12,550 bases of DNA from contig CAYLSV010000100.1 in the NCBI GenBank assembly GCA_964386435.1, positions 1 through 12,550 of the forward strand, in the 5' to 3' direction. The notes under the pieces were generated by a model that searched no databases, was not told the origin of the DNA, and saw only the letters and a list, made by a program, of their open reading frames with translations. Source of the stretch: CAYLSV01 sp964386435 (lineage in GTDB: Bacteria > Planctomycetota > Phycisphaerae > Tepidisphaerales > Tepidisphaeraceae). Each line of letters starts with the position of its first letter. Within the stretch, counting starts at the first letter, position 1. Both the position numbers and the translations under genes were made by a program. Shown here piece after piece: positions 5,765-12,550 of the stretch.

Positions 5765-8125
5765 TTACAGCAGCCCCGCCAGCTTCCGCCCCACCCACTC
5801 GGCGGTGATGAGCAGAACGAACAACGCCATCGCGATCGGGGCGTCCCACAGCGCCCGCTCGGTGATCAGCGGCACCTCGCGGGCGGCGCTCGGCAACAAG
5901 CTTGGCAGTCGGCCGGCGTCGGCGAGCGGGACGACCTCGCCGCCGGTCTCGCTGGCAATCGTCTGCAGGGCGGCGGCATCGATCTGCGGGCGGGCGAGCT
6001 CGAGGGCCGGCACGTTTACCTGCACCGCCGCGGTGGCCGGCTGCTCGCCGCCGACCGCGGCGACTTCGGCAACAAAGGTGCCCGCGGCGTCGGCGGGGAA
6101 CGAGGCGTTGAACACCTCCGGCTCGTTCTCGCTGCGGACGAGGTCCACCCGCCGCACGGCGACGCCGTCTGCATCCTGCACCGTCACCGGCACGCTGTCG
6201 CCCAGGCCGCCCAGCAGGTTGCCGTCGAGCACGCGCAGGGCGAGCGTCACCTGGTCGCCCAGCACGTAGGCCGGCCGGGTCGCCTCGAAGGTGAATCGCC
6301 GCTGACCGAGCTTGCGGCCGCGGGCGAGCCAGCGGAGGCTCTGCACCCAGTAGGTGTTGAACACGCTCTCGCCGGTGTAGTACCGCCACCGCCAGGTGTC
6401 GTCGATGCCGCTGAACAGCGTGCGGCCCGCGCCGTAGCGGCCCAGCACGATCAGCGGCGTCGGCCGGCCGGCGGCGTTCTGGTCGCTCGGGTGCACGGCC
6501 AGCACCTGCGCCACGCCCGGCTTGGCCGCGACGCCGCGGGCGTACCAGTAGATTTCCTGCAAATCTTCCTCGAGGAACTGTCGGTTCACCTCTCGGTCGG
6601 CGAAGAAGCGGAACATGCCGAGGCGTTCGCCGAGCGGCGTGAGTTGCGGGCGGAAACCGTCGGTGATCGTGCCGCCGGCGAAGGCGAAGCTCTCGACTTC
6701 GCGGGCATCGACCGGCAGCGCCTGCTCGATGGGCGTGCCGATGTAGCCCTGCGGCGCGTGGCGAGGCCCAGCGACCATGCCGAAGCCGCCGCCCTTTTCG
6801 GCGACGAACTCGCTGATGAGTTGCAGCTGAAAATCGCTGAACTGCCGCGGGTCGACGTCGCCCATGAGGACCACGTCGTACTCGAGCAGCTCGTCCATCG
6901 TCTCGGGGAACCGCCGGATCGGCACGTCGCCGCCCTGGGCGAAGCCGGGATCGGCGGACATCTGCAGGACCGACAGGTCGACCGTGCGGTCGCGGGTGAG
7001 CTCCTGCTTGAGGTAGCGGAACTCCCACCGCGGCGGGCCGTCGACGTAGAGGACGGCGATGCTCGCCTCGAGCACCGTGACCTGCAGCGGGCGGCGGTTG
7101 TCGTCCTCGGTCAGCTCGCCGCGGACGGGGACGGCCTCGACGATCAGGTCGAGCGTGCCCGGCTCGTCGGTGCGGAGCTGCAGCTCGGCCTCGATCGGCT
7201 GGCCGGGCTCGACGTCGACGTCGGTCTCGACCGGCTGGCCGTCGGCGCCGACGATCGTCTCGCCGGTGGCCCGGTCGATGAGGCGGAGGCGGGCGGGTTC
7301 GCCGGTGGGCAGGTTGTCGGCACGCAGGGTGACGGCGACGTTCAGGATGTCGCCGGCGAAGGCCGTTTCCTGGGCGGCGACGGATTGGACGTCAAGGTTC
7401 GGCGGCGGCTCGGCGGCCCCGACCGGCACGGGCAGCACCGGCACGCCATTGTCGCGCAGCGCCTCAATCACCTCCGGCGGCGCGCTCGTCGGCGTGTCGC
7501 GGCCGTCCGTGAGCACCACCGCCCCGGCGACGTTCTGCCCGCGTAGCTCGCTTAGCGCCGACCGCACCGACGACGCCACCTGCGTCGCCCCGCCGGTCGG
7601 CCCCTCGGCGGCAAGATCGGCCAAACTGCCCACGGCCGCGGCGTCGCGGTTGAAGCGGTAAAGCCGCAGCTCGTGCGTCTGGCGCAGTTCGGCGAGCAGC
7701 GGATTCTCCCCAGAATCGAGCGCATTCAGCGCCGCCGCCAGCCGCGTCGGGCGGTCGGGGTCGCCGGGATCGCCGACGTCGCGGAGCCGCATGGAGATCG
7801 AGTCGTCGACGAGGACGGCCACCACGCTCGGCTCCTCGCGGACCTGCGTCAGCGTCAGCACCGGCCGGTTGAGCAGCGTCACCAACAGCAGCAGCAGACC
7901 CAGCCGCAACCCGCCGAGCGAGAGCTTCACCGCCCGCGACCGCCCGTCCCGCCGATAAGCCCAGATGACCAGTGCCACGGCCGCGGCGGCAAGCAGGACG
8001 TTCCAGACCGCCGCCCCGACCACGTCGCCGCCGGGCCAGGCCGGATTGAAGTCGAGGGCGAACGCCCCGTCGCGGGCCAGGAAATTGGCGTCGAGGCCGA
8101 GCAGGATTTCGAGCAGGCGGTTCAT
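5765..8125 (-). CDS. Large membrane VWA-domain protein with glutamine-amidotransferase-like region
   Basis: 786 aa, predicted inner-membrane protein. Two membrane segments lie at about 38-56 and 68-86. A von Willebrand factor A domain follows with a metal site: D107-x-S109-x-S111 (VDDSISM), a likely Thr near 181 and LTDG at 205-208. Beta-rich extracytoplasmic segments follow. From about 356 comes a ThuA/GATase-like part starting IAVLYVDGPPRWEFRYLKQEL, and a final membrane helix lies near 765-782. This architecture is typical of planctomycete VWA proteins encoded beside MoxR and BatA-like genes, which are thought to act in envelope assembly or stress resistance. No catalytic Cys-His-Glu triad is apparent in the amidotransferase-like part, so it is probably structural. 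It starts 21 bases after vapC ends. Start ATG 8125 has only a weak ribosome binding site. Confidence 0.9.
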   Translation of the reverse strand: MNRLLEILLGLDANFLARDGAFALDFNPAWPGGDVVGAAVWNVLLAAAAVALVIWAYRRDGRSRAVKLSLGGLRLGLLLLLVTLLNRPVLTLTQVREEPSVVAVLVDDSISMRLRDVGDPGDPDRPTRLAAALNALDSGENPLLAELRQTHELRLYRFNRDAAAVGSLADLAAEGPTGGATQVASSVRSALSELRGQNVAGAVVLTDGRDTPTSAPPEVIEALRDNGVPVLPVPVGAAEPPPNLDVQSVAAQETAFAGDILNVAVTLRADNLPTGEPARLRLIDRATGETIVGADGQPVETDVDVEPGQPIEAELQLRTDEPGTLDLIVEAVPVRGELTEDDNRRPLQVTVLEASIAVLYVDGPPRWEFRYLKQELTRDRTVDLSVLQMSADPGFAQGGDVPIRRFPETMDELLEYDVVLMGDVDPRQFSDFQLQLISEFVAEKGGGFGMVAGPRHAPQGYIGTPIEQALPVDAREVESFAFAGGTITDGFRPQLTPLGERLGMFRFFADREVNRQFLEEDLQEIYWYARGVAAKPGVAQVLAVHPSDQNAAGRPTPLIVLGRYGAGRTLFSGIDDTWRWRYYTGESVFNTYWVQSLRWLARGRKLGQRRFTFEATRPAYVLGDQVTLALRVLDGNLLGGLGDSVPVTVQDADGVAVRRVDLVRSENEPEVFNASFPADAAGTFVAEVAAVGGEQPATAAVQVNVPALELARPQIDAAALQTIASETGGEVVPLADAGRLPSLLPSAAREVPLITERALWDAPIAMALFVLLITAEWVGRKLAGLL

Positions 8126-8146
8126 GAGAGCGGAAAGCCTTGAGCC

Positions 8147-8554
8147 TCAAGCGGGCCAGTTCGGGTCGTCGGGGTCGAGCGGGTCGATGAGGGTGAGGCC
8201 GGGGATGTTCTTGAAGTCCTTGCGGTTGTGCGTGACCAGCGGCACGTCGAAGTAGAGCGCGGTTGCGGCGATGCAGAGGTCTGCCATGTCGATGCGACGC
8301 TTCAGCATTCGCCGAATCTGGATGGCGAGGTCGGCGACATCGGCATCGACAGGCATCGCTGGCCGCCTCTGTGTCAGTCGCTCTAGCGCTTCCCGCTCCT
8401 CGCGGCTGACGTCGGCGTAGCCGAGAACCTCCACACGGACCATCTGCGAGACGACCACCGAGGGCGCGGCAATCAGCCGTGATTGGATCGGCTCTTCACC
8501 ACGGGCGGCGTAGATTATGGCGTTCGTATCGACGGCCAACTCGGGTCGACTCAC
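8147..8554 (-). CDS. vapC: VapC-family PIN-domain toxin
   Basis: 135 aa, usual VapC length. PIN ribonucleases of type II toxin-antitoxin pairs cut specific RNAs with a Mg2+ site of acidic residues. The expected residues are present: D9 in AVDTNAIIY, E42 in VRVEVLGY, D92 in IDMADLCIAATAL, and D113 in THNRKDF. The toxin therefore looks catalytically competent. The gene overlaps the upstream gene by 4 bases (ATGA-type overlap at 8551-8554), the standard antitoxin-then-toxin coupling. Both genes lie in the same orientation between two VWA genes, so the toxin is probably co-transcribed with the VWA operon. Which RNA it cuts cannot be read from sequence. Confidence 0.92.
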   Translation of the reverse strand: MSRPELAVDTNAIIYAARGEEPIQSRLIAAPSVVVSQMVRVEVLGYADVSREEREALERLTQRRPAMPVDADVADLAIQIRRMLKRRIDMADLCIAATALYFDVPLVTHNRKDFKNIPGLTLIDPLDPDDPNWPA

Positions 8555-8994
8555 AGCTTCGCCTCCTGCTCAGCCCGTTCCCGCGCGGCGCGGAGCTCGG
8601 CGGCATGTCGCCGAGCGTCCTCGATTTCGTCATCGGCGTGATAGCGTTCCCGCCGAATCTCCCGCTGCCAAGCCACGGGGTCCTCGATGTGATCGAATAC
8701 CTTCGACTCCTTCAGCACCCGCAGGAACTCGGCGAAGTCCTGGCGGGCCTGCTCCTGCTCCTCCGGCGACAGCTCGGGCAGTTTACCCTTGCCGATGAGG
8801 TGGGCGTAGGGCGGCGGGTCGGGGATGCCGGCCGGCTCGTCGCCGGATTCCTCAGTTTTCGCCAGCTCCTCAGCGTACTGCACCACCGCCTCCCGATCGC
8901 CCTCCGGCGGCGGATCGATCCACTCCACTTCGCCCCCCACGAGGCGGATGCGGCACTCCTTGAGCTTCGGCTGTTGGTCGGAAGTCGTGGTCAT
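8551..8994 (-). CDS. Putative antitoxin partner of VapC
   Basis: 147 aa, acidic, directly upstream of vapC and overlapping it by 4 bases, so by position it is the antitoxin. GGAGG at 8999-9003 supports ATG 8994. The C-terminal half has FAEFLRVLKESKVFDHIEDP followed by VAWQREIRRER (to residue 117). This resembles the 'DPVAWQREIR' tails of many short VapB/DUF2281-type antitoxins, followed by a charged helix. The N-terminal half (VGGEVEWIDPPPEGDREAV, then a proline-rich linker) is not a recognisable AbrB, RHH or Phd DNA-binding domain. At 147 aa it is about twice the usual VapB length. It could be a fusion or a new antitoxin type; antitoxin function is inferred mainly from context. Confidence 0.68.
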   Translation of the reverse strand: MTTTSDQQPKLKECRIRLVGGEVEWIDPPPEGDREAVVQYAEELAKTEESGDEPAGIPDPPPYAHLIGKGKLPELSPEEQEQARQDFAEFLRVLKESKVFDHIEDPVAWQREIRRERYHADDEIEDARRHAAELRAARERAEQEAKL

Positions 8995-9024
8995 CGCGCC
9001 TCCATCCTACGGAATCTCCCCGCC

Positions 9025-11211
9025 TCACGCCCGGCTGCGGCCGAAGTGGGTGGCCATGAAGCATTCGGCGCCGGCGAGGGCGAGAACCGCCAAGAGGATC
9101 GCCCAGCCGAAGTCGTTGCGGTCGGCGGCGAGGGTCGCCGTCGTGTCGGCGGCGGCGGCGTCGAGCCAAATGAGGTCGATGTCGCCCAGAGCCGACTCCA
9201 CGGCCGCGCGGTCGAGGCGGCGGACGTCGCTCTCCCCGGCCGGCGGGTTGACAGCCAAGTCGTAGCTCGCCCCGCCGCTCTGCAACCGCCACAGGCCGGG
9301 CGTGGTCAGCGGATCGCTCGTCAGCCGGCCGGTGGCGTCGCGGATCAGCGGCGTCGAGCGGTTCTGTGGGTCGAACAGCATCGCCGAGCCCGCCGTCGCC
9401 GACGTCGCCGGCACCACCAGCGGCTCGCCCACCGTCAGGTTCAGCCACGCGTCGCCGCCGCCGGTCAGGTTGCTCAGGAGTTCGTGGATCAAACTCACAA
9501 ACACCGGCTTGCTCGAAAGGTCCGACCACTGCATCTCCGGGTCGGCCGCCGTCGCCACCGTCAGCACCCGGCCCCCGCCCAAGCGGTGCAGCAGAATCGC
9601 CGGGTCGGCCGCCTCGTCCTCGCCGGCGGTGAACTGCAAAATCACCTCGGCGTTCCGCTCGGGGTTCGGGGCGATCCGCCAGTACTGATCGGCGACGGCG
9701 TTCTCCAAACCGCTGTTGGGCACGTCGCGGAACGCCGCCAGGTACGGGTGCAAGTTGCCCGTGGCGTCGAAGTCGAAGCGTGCCCCTTCGCCGGCCGTGG
9801 CCGCCCGCACCGTTTGCACCAGCGGCCCCGGCAGCAGCCCGCGCTCGCCGAGCACGGCGTTGTAGTTGTCGCTCGTCACCGCGTCGCCCATCATCAGCAC
9901 CAGGGCCCCGCCGGCCTCGACGTACTTCGCCAGCGCCTCGCCGGCCGACGCGTTCAAGTTGCCCACGCCCGCCAGGAACACAGCCGCGTAGTCGCCCAGC
10001 ACCTTGTTGCCCAGCTCCAAATCGCTGATCCGCTCGGCCCGCACGTAGCTCCGCGTCACCTCGCCCGGCGTGTCGTCGCTCGTCGGCGGCGCGAGGGCAA
10101 TCTCCAAAAACTCCCCGCTGCCGGTCAGCGGCCCCATGCCCCGCCGGCCGTCGACGATCAGCACCGGCAGGTTCGCCGCGACATCGATCACCGCCTGCCG
10201 GGCATCGTCGAACGGCAAACTGTCGGCCGCGCCAAGCGCCAGCCCCACCGTGTGCCGGCCGCCGCCGGGGAACTCGGGCGTCGCCAGCACCGGCGGCGTC
10301 TGCGCGTCGGGCCGCACCGTCTTGATCGCCCCGTCGGCCGGCCGGCCGTCGACCTCGAACCGGGCCTCGACATCAATCGCCCCGCCCGCCGGTTGGCCGT
10401 AACCGCGGATGGTGCCGACCATCACGTTGTCGAACCCCCGCCGCACCAGCCCGCCCCGCGGCTCGAGGCCGATCACGGCCCGGTTCCACTGCCCCGCCGC
10501 CGAGACGTCGTGCACCATGATGTCGTCGTACACCGCCGCCAACCGCGGCCCCACCGCCGCCAACCGCTCAGCGTCGGCGAACGCCGGCATCGTCGCGTCG
10601 GTCAAGACGTGCAGCACGCGGTTCGGGTCGGTCGCCGCGGCCTCGGCGTAATCGGCCGCCTGCTCGAGCGCCCCGGCGAGGTCGGTGCCCGCGGCCGTTT
10701 CGGGCAGCGCGTCGATCGCGCTCGCCGCCGCGTCGAGGTCGTAAGTCGCCGCGTCAAACACCGCCGCCGCCGGCGTGCTGGCGGTCAGCACCATCGCCCG
10801 CTCGCCGCCGGCCGAGAGGTTCGTCAACAAGCCGCCGGCGATCTGCTTCGCCCGCGCCAGATGCGTCGCCGCCTCGTCCTCGCGTTGGTAGCTCATCGAC
10901 CCGCTGTTGTCGATGACCAACACATGCAGCCCCGCCGGCCGCCCGGCCAGCGTCGCCAGCGCCCCGCCGCCACACCCCATCGGCCGCGCCAACGCCAGCC
11001 CGAGCAGCAGCAACACCGCACACCGCGCCGCCAACAGCAGCCACGACTCGAACTTCAGCCGCCGCCGGTTCCGCTTCATCGCCTTGAGCAGAAAGTCCAT
11101 TGCCGCCCACGAGACGGTGGTGAACCGCCGCCGGTTGAGCAAATGGATCGCGATCGGCACCGCGACGAGCAACGCCCCCGCAAGCAGAAACCAAGGGTTC
11201 AGCAGGCCCAT
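9025..11211 (-). CDS. BatA-like membrane protein with VWA domain
   Basis: 728 aa. The N-terminus (LNPWFLLAGALLVAVPIAIH then LLNRRR) is the aerotolerance regulator N-terminal (BatA) signature: a membrane helix followed by a basic loop. A second helix lies at about 56-76. The VWA domain starts at about 95 with a complete metal-site motif D101-x-S103-x-S105 (IDNSGSM), a T near 176 and LTDAT at 203-207. A long extracytoplasmic beta-rich region and a GATase-like segment (VLIVDGRRG, later AVFLAGVGNL) follow. A last helix lies near 705-722. In planctomycetes such genes sit in MoxR-DUF58-BatA-VWA operons and are presumed to work with the MoxR ATPase at the envelope. Here it is the first gene of the minus-strand unit, without moxR or DUF58 in view. 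Start ATG 11211; the ribosome binding site is weak. Confidence 0.92.
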   Translation of the reverse strand: MGLLNPWFLLAGALLVAVPIAIHLLNRRRFTTVSWAAMDFLLKAMKRNRRRLKFESWLLLAARCAVLLLLGLALARPMGCGGGALATLAGRPAGLHVLVIDNSGSMSYQREDEAATHLARAKQIAGGLLTNLSAGGERAMVLTASTPAAAVFDAATYDLDAAASAIDALPETAAGTDLAGALEQAADYAEAAATDPNRVLHVLTDATMPAFADAERLAAVGPRLAAVYDDIMVHDVSAAGQWNRAVIGLEPRGGLVRRGFDNVMVGTIRGYGQPAGGAIDVEARFEVDGRPADGAIKTVRPDAQTPPVLATPEFPGGGRHTVGLALGAADSLPFDDARQAVIDVAANLPVLIVDGRRGMGPLTGSGEFLEIALAPPTSDDTPGEVTRSYVRAERISDLELGNKVLGDYAAVFLAGVGNLNASAGEALAKYVEAGGALVLMMGDAVTSDNYNAVLGERGLLPGPLVQTVRAATAGEGARFDFDATGNLHPYLAAFRDVPNSGLENAVADQYWRIAPNPERNAEVILQFTAGEDEAADPAILLHRLGGGRVLTVATAADPEMQWSDLSSKPVFVSLIHELLSNLTGGGDAWLNLTVGEPLVVPATSATAGSAMLFDPQNRSTPLIRDATGRLTSDPLTTPGLWRLQSGGASYDLAVNPPAGESDVRRLDRAAVESALGDIDLIWLDAAAADTTATLAADRNDFGWAILLAVLALAGAECFMATHFGRSRA

Positions 11212-11394
11212 GTCGACAGCGTAGCACGCCCGCCCGACCGACCCGCGTCAAGCCCGAAGGCAGCCGCACTTCAAGGTCGGCGTCACCGAAGCTTTTTGCG
11301 TGGCGAAGGCGAAGCCAGCCCAACGTGTGAGTCAACTCACCACCGCGGGTCGATCAAGCTTGCGAAGCGTGGCCCGCTTCACGACAATGGCGGC
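11212..11394. promoter_or_regulatory. Divergent intergenic region, with palindrome at 11327-11340
   Basis: 183 bases between the BatA-like gene (minus) and the STM4015-family gene (plus), so it must carry both promoters. A perfect palindrome, GTGAGT-CA-ACTCAC (11327-11340), is a candidate operator. A 6-bp stem hairpin, GAAGCG/CGCTTC (11364-11369 with 11375-11380), lies 14 bases before the plus-strand start, in the 5' leader. I see no clear sigma-70 boxes. Confidence 0.4.
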
Positions 11395-12324
11395 ATGAAC
11401 AACAACCACGAGAACCTCACGACGTGGCAGGGCCTGAAAATCGAGGACCACGCCGTCGGCAAGGCGCTGGGTGATCCGGCGGCCGTGGCGCATCGACTGC
11501 GGACGGATTGGGAGGCCGACCCGACGTTCCTCGATCTGCTGGCCGATTTCGTCACCCGTGACGAGACGCAGCACGTCACGACGCTGGTCATCGGCGCGTG
11601 GCACGGTGACGACTCGGGCATGGACTCGGCCGACGTGGTGCAGGCGTTGGCCGCGGCGCACAAGCGGCTGCCGAAGCTGCGGCACCTATTCCTCGGCGAC
11701 ATCGCCATGGAGGAGAACGAAATGTCGTGGATCGAGCAGAGCGACGTCTCGCCGCTGTTCAACGCGTTCCCAGAGTTGCAAACGCTTATCATCCGCGGCG
11801 GCAACGGGCTGAGTTTGGGCAAGCCGGAGCACGCGCACCTGAAGTCGCTGCACATCCAGACCGGCGGCATGCCGGTGGACGTGCTGCACGAAATCGCCAA
11901 CGCGACGCTGCCGGCGTTGGAGGATTTGGAGCTTTGGCTCGGCGAGGAGAACTACGGCGGCGGGGCCTCGCCGGAGGACGTCTCGGCAGTCATCGCGCCG
12001 GGGTTGTTCCCGAGGCTCACCAGGCTCGGCCTGAAGAACGCCGAGAATCAGGACGAGATCGTCGGCATGCTCGCCGCCTCGCCGATCCTCAAACAGATCA
12101 AGCACCTCGACATCGGCATGGGCTCGCTGACCGACGACGGGGCGCGGGCGCTTTTGGCAGGCGACCTGTCACACCTGGAGTCGCTGACGCTCGATCACCA
12201 CTTCGTGGGCGACGAAATGGTCGAGAAGCTCAAGGCGGCGGTGCCCAGCGTGTCGGCGGAGGATCAGCAGGAGCCGTATGACTGGGGCGGCGAGGCCCGT
12301 CGCTTCATCGCCGTCTCGGAGTGA
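11395..12324 (+). CDS. STM4015-family leucine-rich-repeat-like protein
   Basis: 309 aa, soluble, without signal peptide. Recurrent LRR-like strands include TTLVIGAW (61-68), LRHLFLGDI (95-103), LQTLIIRGGNGL, LKSLHIQTGG, LEDLELWLGEENYGG (175-189) and IKHLDIGMGSLTDDGARAL. The combination of LFLGDI, an acidic EEnEmSWIeQSDVsPL segment (106-121) and ELWLG-x-x-x-YGG is the STM4015-family pattern. The family is named after a Salmonella gene in the STM4013-4018 cluster; its biochemical role is not established to my knowledge. ATG 11395 is chosen because upstream sequence in frame is antisense to the BatA-like gene and biased like a shadow. The next gene starts 7 bases after the stop and belongs to the companion family, so the two are probably an operon. 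Confidence 0.86.
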   Translation: MNNNHENLTTWQGLKIEDHAVGKALGDPAAVAHRLRTDWEADPTFLDLLADFVTRDETQHVTTLVIGAWHGDDSGMDSADVVQALAAAHKRLPKLRHLFLGDIAMEENEMSWIEQSDVSPLFNAFPELQTLIIRGGNGLSLGKPEHAHLKSLHIQTGGMPVDVLHEIANATLPALEDLELWLGEENYGGGASPEDVSAVIAPGLFPRLTRLGLKNAENQDEIVGMLAASPILKQIKHLDIGMGSLTDDGARALLAGDLSHLESLTLDHHFVGDEMVEKLKAAVPSVSAEDQQEPYDWGGEARRFIAVSE

Positions 12325-12331
12325 GCCGCCG

Positions 12332-12550
12332 GTGTTGCTGAACCTGACGATTCCTGGGGAGAAACGGGCGCAGGCGGTCGACGCGGCGCTCGCCAAGCTG
12401 CGTCTGCCGCCGGCCCGGCACGTGGCGTGGCTCGACGTGATCGGGCGGCGGGCGAACCTCGCCGACCTCGTGCGGCCGGGCGACGTGGTGCGGCTTGACG
12501 CGCCGGGCCGATGCGCGGCGACGACGCTCGCGCTGCTGCGGCGCGGCGGG
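12332..12550 (+). CDS. STM4014-family protein, 5' part only
   Basis: 73 codons are visible before the right edge, starting at GTG 12332 with GGAG (12318-12321) upstream. Visible features are a short beta strand (LLNLTIPGEKRA), LRLPPARHVAWLDVIGRRANL and LVRPGDVVRLDAPGR. This resembles the N-terminus of STM4014-family proteins (LPPxRVVxWxDLLxG ... VRPGxxVRIESPG), whose full-length members are ATP-grasp-like. The catalytic part lies outside the window, so enzymatic activity cannot be judged. The identity of the upstream neighbour raises confidence. A later start is possible but would remove the first strand. Confidence 0.7.
   Translation, partial: MLLNLTIPGEKRAQAVDAALAKLRLPPARHVAWLDVIGRRANLADLVRPGDVVRLDAPGRCAATTLALLRRGG

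Noticed and set aside
5237..7546. Long plus-strand open frame across the Ns and antisense to the VWA gene
   Set aside because: It reads through ten Ns and palindromic repeats, and its remainder is the antisense shadow of a well-supported VWA protein.
8139..8151. Small palindrome CTTGAG-C-CTCAAG at the vapC stop
   Set aside because: Only a 6-bp stem with a single central base, which cannot form a usable hairpin loop, and it overlaps coding sequence; too weak to call as a regulatory site.
8479..11394. A very long plus-strand open frame antisense to the BatA-like gene and the toxin-antitoxin pair, in frame with the STM4015-family gene
   Set aside because: Its sequence is arginine-, proline- and histidine-rich without domains and mirrors the GC-rich codon bias of the real minus-strand genes, which have clear motifs. 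Only the part from 11395 is a gene.

Overview
The window is GC-rich DNA, most likely from a planctomycete and plausibly Phycisphaerae. The basis is an RTX-type protein whose N-terminus ends in an LEPR-xLL-like anchor motif (ETLEQRKLLA), the planctomycete-style pairing of a BatA-like and a second large VWA membrane protein, and uniform high-GC codon use. The sequence is a draft scaffold: ten Ns (5586-5595) mark a join, and the RTX gene carries an apparent single-base frameshift.

Layout. (1) 1-1206, minus strand: a calcium-binding RTX/GGxGxD repeat protein that runs off the left edge and is frameshifted near 427-442. (2) 1207-1506: a 300-base divergent intergenic region. (3) 1507-5564, plus strand: a compact phage-head-like module. 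It holds an SPP1 gp6-like portal, an SU10/DUF5309-like major capsid protein, a one-membrane-segment small protein (holin-like shape), a lipoprotein that overlaps it by 4 bases, and a 102-aa orphan. Hairpins sit on both sides of the capsid gene. No terminase, protease, connector or tail gene is present. (4) 5116-5255 and 5565-5764: copies of a REP/BIME-like hairpin repeat, the second cluster beside the assembly gap. (5) 5765-11211, minus strand: a BatA-like VWA protein and a second VWA protein with a glutamine-amidotransferase-like middle, with a toxin-antitoxin pair (VapC PIN toxin plus an unusually long putative antitoxin) between them. (6) 11395-12550, plus strand: an STM4015-family leucine-rich-repeat-like protein followed by the start of an STM4014-family protein, as in the STM4013-4018 type cluster.

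How the parts relate. The two VWA proteins probably act together in the cell envelope in the MoxR/Bat style, although no moxR or DUF58 gene is visible here. The TA pair probably inserted into that operon and is co-transcribed with it. The phage module is intact at the reading-frame level but too small to make a virion alone. It is a prophage remnant, one locus of a split gene-transfer-agent-like particle, or a domesticated capsid. This module and the repeat family are the parts most worth a second look.
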